A stretch of 22,301 bases of DNA from assembly GCA_964444825.1 (NCBI GenBank), contig CAYUIS010000083.1, positions 1 through 22,301 on the forward strand, in the 5' to 3' direction. The translations under genes were made by a program, and so were the position numbers. The notes beneath the pieces were generated by a model. That model was given only the letters and a program-made list of their open reading frames with translations. It did no database searches and was not told the DNA's origin. This stretch comes from CAYUIS01 sp964444825 (lineage in GTDB: Bacteria; Chloroflexota; Anaerolineae; B4-G1). Positions within the stretch are counted from its first letter, which is position 1. Each line of letters begins with the position of its first letter. This document shows positions 1-6,661 of this stretch, in pieces.

Positions 1-1150
1 CGGCGATGTATCGCTCGCTGAGGGTGGCGGCCGCGATCGCGGCTGCATCCTGGATGCGCACGCCGTGGTGCACCTCGTATCGCTCCTTGAGGCCGCGCAG
101 GATGCTGATGGTATCCTCCACGGATGGTTCGTCTACATAGACCGGCTGGAACCGCCGCTCCAGGGCGGCATCCTTCTCGATGTACTTGCGGTATTCGTCC
201 AACGTCGTCGCGCCGACGGCGTGTAGTTCGCCCCGCGCCAGCATAGGCTTGAGCATGTTGCTGGCGTCCATCGCGCCCTCGGCCGCCCCTGCACCCACCA
301 CGGTGTGTAGCTCGTCGATGAACAGGATGACCTCGCCGGCAGCGTCGGTCACTTCTTTGAGCACCGCCTTGAGCCGCTCTTCGAACTCGCCCCGAAACTT
401 GGCCCCGGCGATCAGAGCGCCCATATCGAGCGCGATAATGCGCTTGTTCTTGAGCCCTTCGGGCACGTCGCCGCGCACGATGCGTTGAGCCAACCCCTCG
501 GCGATGGCGGTCTTGCCCACACCGGCGTCGCCTACCAGCACCGGGTTGTTCTTGGTGCGACGGCTGAGGATGCGCATCACCCGCCGGATTTCGTCATCCC
601 GGCCAATGACCGGATCCAGCTTTCCCTCTCGGGCCAGTTGGGTCAGATCGCGCCCGTACTTTTCCAGGGCCTGGTAGGTGGCCTCGGGATGCTGGCTCGT
701 CACCCGCTGGCTGCCTCGGACCGCCTGAAGCGCGCGCATCACGGCATCCTCGGTGATGCCGTGGGCCGTCAGGAAGCGGGATGCCTCCCCACCACTCGTG
801 CCGACCAGCGCCAGCAGAAGATGCTCGGTGCTGATATAGTCGTCTCGCATACGCTTGGCGATCTTTGTCGCCTCGTCAATGGCGCGCCCCATCTCGCGGG
901 AGAGTCCCGTCTGTGTCGTCGCCCCGTAGACCTTGGGCTTGCGCTCTAGCTCTCCCTCCAGCGACAGTGCCATCTCCCTCGGATTGACCTCCAGCTTTTG
1001 GATGATCTGGGGTACGATACCATCGTTCTGTCGCAATAACGCCAGCAGCATATGCTCCGGCTCGATCTGTCCGTGACTGCGCTCGCCAGCCAGGGACTGG
1101 GCCGCGATAACGGCTTCCTGTGCTTTTTGTGTGAATGTGTTCAAATCCAT
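1..1150 (-). CDS. clpB: ATP-dependent chaperone ClpB, N-terminal part (runs off left edge)
   Basis: Hsp100 AAA+ disaggregase that works with DnaK/DnaJ/GrpE to pull polypeptides out of aggregates in the cytoplasm. The visible 383 codons cover the two-repeat Clp N domain (residues 1 to about 145; start MDLNTFTQKAQEAVIAAQ) and most of the first nucleotide-binding domain. Walker A reads GDAGVGKTA with the lysine at residue 213, very close to the E. coli position. Walker B reads ILFIDELHT, followed by the pore-region stretch up to an ERRFQPV arginine-finger segment. The ATG at 1150-1148 is preceded on the minus strand by AGGAG at good spacing, which fixes the start. The second ATPase domain lies outside the window. 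The gene is divergent from the 1369 operon. The N-domain and NBD1 sequence favour ClpB over ClpC, but the distinguishing middle domain is not visible. Confidence 0.93.
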   Translation of the reverse strand, partial: MDLNTFTQKAQEAVIAAQSLAGERSHGQIEPEHMLLALLRQNDGIVPQIIQKLEVNPREMALSLEGELERKPKVYGATTQTGLSREMGRAIDEATKIAKRMRDDYISTEHLLLALVGTSGGEASRFLTAHGITEDAVMRALQAVRGSQRVTSQHPEATYQALEKYGRDLTQLAREGKLDPVIGRDDEIRRVMRILSRRTKNNPVLVGDAGVGKTAIAEGLAQRIVRGDVPEGLKNKRIIALDMGALIAGAKFRGEFEERLKAVLKEVTDAAGEVILFIDELHTVVGAGAAEGAMDASNMLKPMLARGELHAVGATTLDEYRKYIEKDAALERRFQPVYVDEPSVEDTISILRGLKERYEVHHGVRIQDAAAIAAATLSERYIA

Positions 1151-1302
1151 TTCTGTCACTCCTGTATATGGGTGCACTACCAGAGATGGTCCACTGTCTC
1201 AGGCTGGATCACCAGCATCATTGTACTGCACTTACATTAGAGAAACGATAGTGTACCCTTGGATTTGTGTAAGAGTGAGGGCGTTGGACGGTGCAGGTCA
1301 CA

Positions 1303-1332
1303 TTGGACAACCTGCCTTTTTGATGGCATAAT
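1303..1332 (+). promoter_or_regulatory. Sigma-70-type promoter for the kinase operon
   Basis: TTGGAC (1303-1308), 18-base spacer, CATAAT (1327-1332). The predicted transcription start is about 1339. A GTG in frame with the next gene sits exactly there, so either that GTG is a leaderless start or translation begins at the ATG at 1369. Confidence 0.5.
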
Positions 1333-1368
1333 CCTTGCGTGTCTGTCGATTGTCCTCAGGTAAAAGCG

Positions 1369-2694
1369 ATGAGCAGCGGTAGCAAGGGAGAGCGGCAGGG
1401 TCAAGCTGGGGCGGCAAGCCACCTGTTCTATCGCACTGGCTGTTACGCTGCTCCAATTCGCTTTCAGTACGGTACCGCGGCCGAGATCGATTTTTGGGAC
1501 GTCGTCTACTCCCGTTGTCACGAGGGTGGGGGGAGCTTTGATACGTCGACCGGGGAACTAGTCAAGCACACAGGACTTTCCCGGCAGATGGTCGGTCGGC
1601 TGCGCCGGCAGGCGGTCGATCGGGGTGCTCTGATCGAGGATGTCTCGTGGGTCAGCGGACATCGGTTCGTGTTACGGGTACCCGATTTCGATCCATCGGT
1701 GAAGGGCATGATCTGGAAGCCGCTGGGGTACGTGCGCAATGGGTGGCACCACGTCGTCACGCCCGCTATCCCCAAGCGAGTGCTGAACCTGTACCTGCAG
1801 CAGCCGCGGCAGCGAGTCTATCACCTGGATCCGGCGTACGTTGCCGCCAAGTGCAGACGTCGTTTCCCGTACGAGAGATCACGGGCCGTAGTGCGGCTCA
1901 ACCTGGCGGATGTGGGCAAGGCGCTGCGTTTGCTCGTGCGGCTGGGACTGCTCCTGCCCGATGGGGACGGTGTCCGGGTCGATTGGGCAACCTTCAATCG
2001 TCCGGCCCCGGCGGAGGTCCCCACCTATGAAAAGCTGGACATCCGCGAGCATCCCCTGTTCCACGAGGCGGCCGGTGTCGATCCTGGGCGGGCCAAACTG
2101 GCGTTGGAGCTGTTCGATATTGGGCGCTACACCATTGAGGAGATCGAGGCCCACTTTTTGGAGATCTTTCGCGACCTGATCTATGTGCGCACTGACGATT
2201 ACGTGCTGCTCAAGGCCAAGGTATACCGACACCGCAATCGTCCGCCGGGTCCCAATCGCTGGCGCAACACGTGGAAGGCGTTCCAGGTCGAATTGAGGCG
2301 GCGTGTCACAGAGGTCCGCGGACCCAAGTGTGTGTTGGATCTTGCAGAGAGCACATCCCCCGTGTGTGTCCTGACGCTGGATCCTGCCCGAGGGGCTGAG
2401 GGGGAGGCAGATTGTCTGATGGCAGTTCGGATGGTGAGCCGGGTCGAGTGGCCGTGGTACCTGGAGGTCGAAGGGTCCTCGCCGCGTGTTTCGGGCGTGC
2501 GGCTGGAACTACGATTGGATGACAGGCTGCTCTTCACCCGCGTGTTCAACCCTGGCGATGCAGAAGTGCGCTATACACTTCATCCCGACGAGTGGCCCGG
2601 TCTGGCTGCGCGGCTCAATCTCGCTGCCCGGTGTGAACAGCGGCTGCCCGGTGTCCACGTGGAGGCCTGGTTGGAGGCGAGGGTACGGAGGTGA
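1369..2694 (+). CDS. Unknown protein with winged-helix-like N-terminal region, first gene of kinase operon
   Basis: I do not recognise the family. About 441 residues. The N-terminal 90 residues contain a plausible helix-turn-helix (GELVKHTGLSRQMVGRLRRQ) followed by a wing-like strand pair (GHRFVLRVPDF), like replication-initiator or primosomal-type winged helices. The middle is basic and helical. The last 100 residues alternate hydrophobic and charged residues as in a beta-sandwich. No membrane segment or signal peptide. Start: the ATG at 1369 has only a weak CAGG upstream. A GTG in frame at 1339 would add 10 residues and would be leaderless from the promoter at 1303-1332. The stop (2692-2694) lies inside the strong Shine-Dalgarno of the kinase gene, so the two are probably translationally coupled. 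A role as DNA-binding partner or kinase substrate is inference only. Confidence 0.75.
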   Translation: MSSGSKGERQGQAGAASHLFYRTGCYAAPIRFQYGTAAEIDFWDVVYSRCHEGGGSFDTSTGELVKHTGLSRQMVGRLRRQAVDRGALIEDVSWVSGHRFVLRVPDFDPSVKGMIWKPLGYVRNGWHHVVTPAIPKRVLNLYLQQPRQRVYHLDPAYVAAKCRRRFPYERSRAVVRLNLADVGKALRLLVRLGLLLPDGDGVRVDWATFNRPAPAEVPTYEKLDIREHPLFHEAAGVDPGRAKLALELFDIGRYTIEEIEAHFLEIFRDLIYVRTDDYVLLKAKVYRHRNRPPGPNRWRNTWKAFQVELRRRVTEVRGPKCVLDLAESTSPVCVLTLDPARGAEGEADCLMAVRMVSRVEWPWYLEVEGSSPRVSGVRLELRLDDRLLFTRVFNPGDAEVRYTLHPDEWPGLAARLNLAARCEQRLPGVHVEAWLEARVRR

Positions 2695-2701
2695 TCTGAT
2701 C

Positions 2702-4022
2702 GTGTTGCAGCCGGGTGATCGTGTGGGGCGCTACGAGATTCAGGCCGTCGTTGGTGAGGGGGGCTTTGGCAAGGTGTACCGGGCCTGGGACCCCGAGCTG
2801 GAGCGAACCGTAGCGATCAAGGAGCTGTCGGGGGAGCGCAAGACGCGCGAGCCCGAGCAGTATGCCGAGTATCTGGAACGGTTCAGGTTGGAGCGCCGGG
2901 TGCAGGGACGATTTCAGCACCCTCACATCGTCACCGTCTACGATCTGGTGCATCAGGACGATGACGAGTACCTGATCGAAGAACTCGTCGAGGGCGGCAC
3001 GCTCAGGGACCTGATCGAGGGACACAGCCAGTTGTCGCCAGAGCGCGTGATCCAGATCGGCGTCGAGATGTGCCAGGCTATTGCCGTAGCCTGGGAGCAG
3101 GATGTCGTCCATCGTGACATCAAGCCCAGCAACATCCTTTTGACGGGTGATGATCACGTCAAGTTGACCGACTTTGGCGTGGCCCAAATGGGTCACGTGA
3201 GCCAGCGCACCCAGTCCGACAGCCATCACCCCGGCACACCTGTCTACATGTCCCCGGAGCAGGAACAGGCATATGGCTACCTGGATGAGCGGTCCGACAT
3301 CCACTCCCTGGGTCTGGTGCTGTACGAGGCGCTGACCGGCCGCTCGTACAAGCGGGAGCGCGTGTCGATACGCCAGCTTGCCCCCCGCGTGCCCAAACGG
3401 CTGGAGGCGGCCGTGATGCGCTCCCTGGCGCGTGATCCTGACGAACGGTATCAACGGGCGGCCGAGTTTGAGGCGGCCCTGCGCGACGGACTGGACAAGT
3501 CTCGCCCGGTGTGGTTGTGGCTGAGTGGCGGCGCGCTTCTGCTGTTGGCGTTGATTCGCTTTGTGGCCTACCCGTCCTGGGTTCAGACGCCGCCACCGCC
3601 GACCACCACGCCGACAAGAACGGTCGCGCCCTCTCCGAGCCCCACCGCGCCCACTCGCACATCCACCCCCACAGAAGCGCCGACGCCGACCGGGCCGTCC
3701 ACAGCACGGCCCACCAGAACGGTTCAACCCACCGTCACACCATCTGCGCGGCCTACCCGGGCCCCAGTGGTCTCGGCGCCGCGGCTGCTCAGTCCGCCGG
3801 GCGCGGCACTGGTCACGGCCTCTCGGATAACGTTTCGCTGGGAGGGTGCATTGCCCGGTTCTGACTTTGGTTTCCGGGTGAACGTGCGCCGTAGCGGCGA
3901 TGGATTGATCCACACCAGCCCGATCATCGAGTCCACGCTGTGGACGATCGTTCTACCGGGGGATGCCAGCGAGAACATCGGCGAATGGCGCTGGTCAGTA
4001 GAGGTGGTCTCTGGAATCGAGG
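2702..4022 (+). CDS. Membrane-anchored Ser/Thr protein kinase (Hanks type), 3' end lost in gap
   Basis: Eukaryotic-like protein kinase. In order: glycine loop GEGGFGKVY (residues 18-26), VAIK lysine K40, catalytic HRDIKPSN with D139, DFG at 157-159, SPE in place of APE at 184-186, and SDIHSLG of subdomain IX. A single hydrophobic helix at about 268-290 (WLWLSGGALLLLALIRFVAY) is followed by a Pro/Thr-rich linker (about 293-354). An extracytoplasmic domain then opens with APRLLSPPGA and RITFRWEG and is cut by the N run at 4023. The start is GTG at 2702, chosen because GGAGGTGAT (2687-2695) lies 6 bases upstream. The next codon, TTG, is an alternative. Topology: kinase domain inside, sensor domain outside. 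The following gene carries an FHA domain, a phosphothreonine reader, which fits a kinase-reader pair. The true C-terminus is unknown because the gap length is unknown. Confidence 0.93.
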
Positions 4023-4122
4023 NNNNNNNNNNNNNNNNNNNNNNNNNNNNNNNNNNNNNNNNNNNNNNNNNNNNNNNNNNNNNNNNNNNNNNNNNNNNNN
4101 NNNNNNNNNNNNNNNNNNNNNN
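4023..4122. other. Assembly gap (100 N)
   Basis: Exactly 100 undetermined bases, the usual placeholder for a scaffold join of unknown size. The kinase ectodomain enters it. The reading frame beyond cannot be assigned, and another gene could lie inside. Bases 4123-4190 show only a short tail before the next Shine-Dalgarno. Confidence 0.99.
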
Positions 4123-4190
4123 GCGCCCTAGATCATAGGGCGGCTCGATTCCGGCACGGGGAACTCGGTGGGCCACAGGGAGGATCTGGA

Positions 4191-5198
4191 TTGACGGTTG
4201 AGTACTTTGTTCAGGGAGGGCCACAGTACGCCCACGAAGAAGAGGCCACGTTAAAGCTGGCCCAACTGATGCAGCGTGCCTTTGGCGCGTCTGACCGGTT
4301 CTATGTTTTGGCGGCCAATGTGCGCTTTTGGCGGGCTCAGGCCGACGTCCTGGTGCTTGCGCCCCACGCCATTGTGCTGGTTGAACTCAAATCGTGCGCT
4401 GATCCGGTCTATGGGCGCGCCCGGGGCTCCTGGTACGTGGTCCCCAGTGGCGATCGAATCCGCGGGGGAAGCTACAGCAATCCATACCAGCAGGTCGTCG
4501 CCACCCGTGAAACCCTGGTCAAGTACCTGGATCGAAACCGCCGCCGTTTCCTCGGCGGCGATCGAGAGCGAGAGACAGCAAAGCGCTGGGGACACGTGAG
4601 CGCAGCCCTCGTCTTTACGCCCCACCTGCATCCTGATTCCGACATCGTCGTGCCACCACAGTCGCGGGCGTGGCTGGGTGTGATCGGGCTGAACGAGACG
4701 GCCGAGTTCCTTTTCTCCCGTTTTTCCTCTCAGATCGATCTGCGCCCGCAAGAGTTGCGCCGCCTGGCAGTCCAGGCGCTAAACTGCCGCCCTTGGACCG
4801 ATGTGGAGACACTGCTAGCCCCTGTTCTCAGTCACGGACACCTGTGGCTGCTGGATGAAGCAGGGCGCCGTGCCTACGCCTTTCCTATCGCTGATGGGGC
4901 CACGCTGGGCCGGTCGCGGGACAATAGCCTGGTATTACCCCGCCGCTGCAGCCGCACGTCTCGCCATCACGCGCGTCTGCGTGTGATCGGGGAAACGGTC
5001 TGGCTGTACGATAGCGGCAGTACCCACGGGTCCTCCGTCAATGGGGAGCCGGTACTGGAAGGCCGTGGGCGACCCCTCGACGACGGTGACCGCATAACTC
5101 TGGGGGGGGATGAGCATCCCAGCGCCTGCCACCTGCGCTACGAGCGCCGGGCGCGTCTCGACACCGTGACCGAGCCCACCGCTGGCGCGATGACGTAA
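4191..5198 (+). CDS. NERD (nuclease-related) domain - FHA domain protein
   Basis: 335 residues. The N-terminal half matches the NERD fold, a restriction-endonuclease-like domain: an early glutamate-rich helix (AHEEEATLKLAQLM), core QADVLVLAPHAIVLVELKS with D52 and the E65-x-K67 pair, and the NERD glutamine motif NPYQQ at 97-101. The C-terminal region (about 225-325) is a forkhead-associated domain: TLGRSRDNSLVL, SRHHARL and DSGSTHGSSVNG carry the usual Gly-Arg, Ser-Arg-x-His and Ser/Asn residues that bind phosphothreonine. The start is TTG at 4191, supported by GGGAGGA (4178-4184) six bases upstream. No signal peptide, so cytoplasmic. Directly downstream of the kinase, so the FHA domain may dock on the autophosphorylated kinase. 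That is inference. Nuclease activity of NERD domains is predicted from the fold and cannot be judged here. Confidence 0.9.
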   Translation: MTVEYFVQGGPQYAHEEEATLKLAQLMQRAFGASDRFYVLAANVRFWRAQADVLVLAPHAIVLVELKSCADPVYGRARGSWYVVPSGDRIRGGSYSNPYQQVVATRETLVKYLDRNRRRFLGGDRERETAKRWGHVSAALVFTPHLHPDSDIVVPPQSRAWLGVIGLNETAEFLFSRFSSQIDLRPQELRRLAVQALNCRPWTDVETLLAPVLSHGHLWLLDEAGRRAYAFPIADGATLGRSRDNSLVLPRRCSRTSRHHARLRVIGETVWLYDSGSTHGSSVNGEPVLEGRGRPLDDGDRITLGGDEHPSACHLRYERRARLDTVTEPTAGAMT

Positions 5199-5202
5199 CA
5201 GC

Positions 5203-5232
5203 GAGAAACGGCCGGGTGCCCGGCCGTTTCTC
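5203..5232. terminator. Perfect 14-bp hairpin after the NERD-FHA gene
   Basis: GAGAAACGGCCGGG (5203-5216), TG, CCCGGCCGTTTCTC (5219-5232). It begins 4 bases after the stop codon. There is no run of T on either side, so it may be a factor-dependent or bidirectional terminator, or the 3' stem of a minus-strand RNA. Confidence 0.55.
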
Positions 5233-5415
5233 CAAGATGGTAGTCTGCGCATCGCGCGCCTTTGCGAGCATTGGACACCTGCCCGCCACCGCCGAACCGG
5301 AACCCATCACCGCGTCCGGCTGCCTCTGTTCTCCGGGCCACTTGGGCTCTCCCGCGCGCCGCCCCTACGGGCGGCCCGGCTGGCTGCGCCAGTTGGAAAG
5401 CCTGAGCCTGTGATT
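5203..5415 (-). ncRNA. Candidate structured small RNA, family not recognised
   Basis: An extended -10 promoter on the minus strand (5422-5430) would start a transcript near 5415, ending at the 14-bp hairpin at 5203-5232, about 213 nt. The 5' half is dense in possible stems: 5380-5392 (5-bp stem, 3-base loop), 5358-5375 (7-bp stem, 4-base loop), and arms 5333-5339 with 5373-5379 that would enclose a branched structure and compete with the second. No convincing reading frame covers it. I looked for the conserved cores of RNase P RNA, tmRNA, SRP RNA and common riboswitches and did not find them. 6S RNA cannot be excluded by eye. Confidence 0.3.
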
Positions 5416-5421
5416 GCACCC

Positions 5422-5430
5422 ATTATAGCA
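5422..5430 (-). promoter_or_regulatory. Extended -10 promoter, minus strand
   Basis: On the minus strand it reads TGCTATAAT: a perfect -10 hexamer with the TG extension. No good -35 is seen at 16-18 bases, which extended -10 promoters can do without. It points away from the lipoprotein gene, into a stretch with no protein gene. Confidence 0.45.
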
Positions 5431-5543
5431 CGTCTCTCTCCTGTCAGGGAAACTGTTAACGAATCTTTTTTGTGCAGACTTGTTCCGAAAAGAGGAATGG
5501 TGACATTTCCCCTTTCTTTTGCCGTTTGGTGGTAGGATAATAA

Positions 5544-5640
5544 AGACCCTAAAGGTTTTCATAAAATGACTGTTGGGAAAGAAATCCCATAGCCGTCGGT
5601 TGTTTTGTTGTAAAGACCTTACGCTAAACCTTTAGGGTCT
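5544..5640. repeat. 15-bp perfect inverted repeat in AT-rich leader
   Basis: AGACCCTAAAGGTTT (5544-5558) and its exact complement (5626-5640), 67 bases apart. Between them is a small hairpin TGGGA-AAGAAA-TCCCA (5574-5589). TAAAGACC also occurs as a direct repeat at 5541 and 5611. The surrounding 5440-5660 is clearly AT-richer than the genes and probably carries the promoter of the lipoprotein gene. No single -35/-10 pair stands out. Confidence 0.6.
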
Positions 5641-5690
5641 CACATAGTAACCAACTGGATTTGAATCAATGCGGCAGAAAGGAGACGACG

Positions 5691-6620
5691 ATGCGCAGGT
5701 TTTTCTGCAAGTTGATAAACACCAGCACGATAATCGTTGGCCTGGTGGTGATGGGGGGATGTACAGCGTCGCCCTCTCCGACCGCGATACCTGTGGGAGG
5801 GTTGGAGGGCGCCATATCGGATGGGAGCACGGGCGAGCCTGTCCCCGATGCGCAGGTGACGGTGGCCGGCCAGGCCGGCGTGTTCACCCTGGTGACCGGC
5901 TCCGATGGTGTGTACGAGGTGGCTGCTCTTCCGGCCGGCGCCTACCTCATCAGCGTGCAGGCGACCGGCTACCACGCCAACGCCACGCAGGTAGGGGTCG
6001 TGGCGGGCGTGGTCAGCAGCGGGAACGTGACACTGGAATCGGCGGAGGGTGCCGTCGTGGTGGTTTCGCCTACGCCCGCTCCCGCGCCCACCGCTACGCC
6101 AGTGCCGACGCCGATGCCCCAGCCCACCGACACGCCGGAGCCCACAGCGGCGCCATCTCCCACACCTGCCCCAGCGCCCACTGTGGTTCGCCGGGTGGAC
6201 ACCCAATCGCGCGTGGCGACCACCTACGCGGCCCCCGCGCTCCTGGAGCCCCGAGACAACGCCAGGTTTAACGGCCCCGCGCGCATCACATTCCGCTGGG
6301 AGGGTCCGTGCTGCCTGGCGGCCGACGAGTATTACGTCGTCAGCATTCCCCATCCCCTCGGCGTCGAGGAGGGCTGGGTCAAGCGTACCGAGTGGCAGGC
6401 CCCTGACTACGTGTATCTGCTGGTGCCGGAATCGCGACAGCTCACCTGGTCCGTATCGGTGCGCCGCCACACGGGCGCTTACGAAAACGGGCAGTGGAAG
6501 GGGCCGATCGTGAGCGGAATCAGCGAAACCTGGCGGTTTTTGTGGTATACTGGCGGCAAGGGCGCGCGTTCAAGCCCTCTGCCGACGCCCGTCAGCCCGC
6601 TGCCCACACCAAGCCCGTGA
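5691..6620 (+). CDS. Surface lipoprotein with carboxypeptidase-regulatory-like domain and kinase-ectodomain-like domain
   Basis: 309 residues. A lipoprotein-type signal (MRRFFCKLINTSTIIVGLVVMGGC) has a weakish lipobox (VMGGC), with C24 as the likely lipidated residue. Next comes a beta-sandwich of the carboxypeptidase-regulatory type (LEGAISDGSTGEPVPDAQVTV, then GSDGVYEVAALPAGAYLISV). A Pro/Thr/Ala linker of about 45 residues follows, then a domain containing ALLEPRDNARF and RITFRWEG and ending SGISETWRFLWYTG. This last domain resembles the outer part of the kinase encoded at 2702. A second short proline tail ends the protein. The ATG at 5691 is chosen because AAAGGAG (5678-5684) precedes it by 6 bases. 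An upstream TTG at 5661 lacks this. Followed after 41 bases by the repeat protein, so probably co-transcribed. Likely role: cell-surface adhesion or ligand binding, not provable here. Confidence 0.85.
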   Translation: MRRFFCKLINTSTIIVGLVVMGGCTASPSPTAIPVGGLEGAISDGSTGEPVPDAQVTVAGQAGVFTLVTGSDGVYEVAALPAGAYLISVQATGYHANATQVGVVAGVVSSGNVTLESAEGAVVVVSPTPAPAPTATPVPTPMPQPTDTPEPTAAPSPTPAPAPTVVRRVDTQSRVATTYAAPALLEPRDNARFNGPARITFRWEGPCCLAADEYYVVSIPHPLGVEEGWVKRTEWQAPDYVYLLVPESRQLTWSVSVRRHTGAYENGQWKGPIVSGISETWRFLWYTGGKGARSSPLPTPVSPLPTPSP

Positions 6621-6661
6621 GGGGAACGAACCCGTATCGCCAAGAGTGAGGAGGTGTCCCG

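Noticed and set aside
1151..1180. CIRCE-like (HrcA) element upstream of clpB
   Set aside because: Only GAGTG and part of the other half-site match at 9-base spacing. Too degenerate to call.
2615..3913. 432-residue minus-strand ORF
   Set aside because: Mirror of the kinase gene, Arg/Gly/His-rich with no family pattern. The plus strand has clear kinase motifs.
5310..5420. SRP RNA or RNase P RNA on the minus strand
   Set aside because: GGCAGCC and CCCGGAGA-like bits occur, but the conserved GGAAG-AGCAGCC core of SRP and the GAGGAAAGTCC core of RNase P are absent.
5544..5640. CCCTAAA/TTTAGGG as telomere-like sequence
   Set aside because: Single copies inside an inverted repeat, not a tandem array.
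5640..6470. 276-residue minus-strand ORF
   Set aside because: Mirror of the lipoprotein gene, with no signal or motif.
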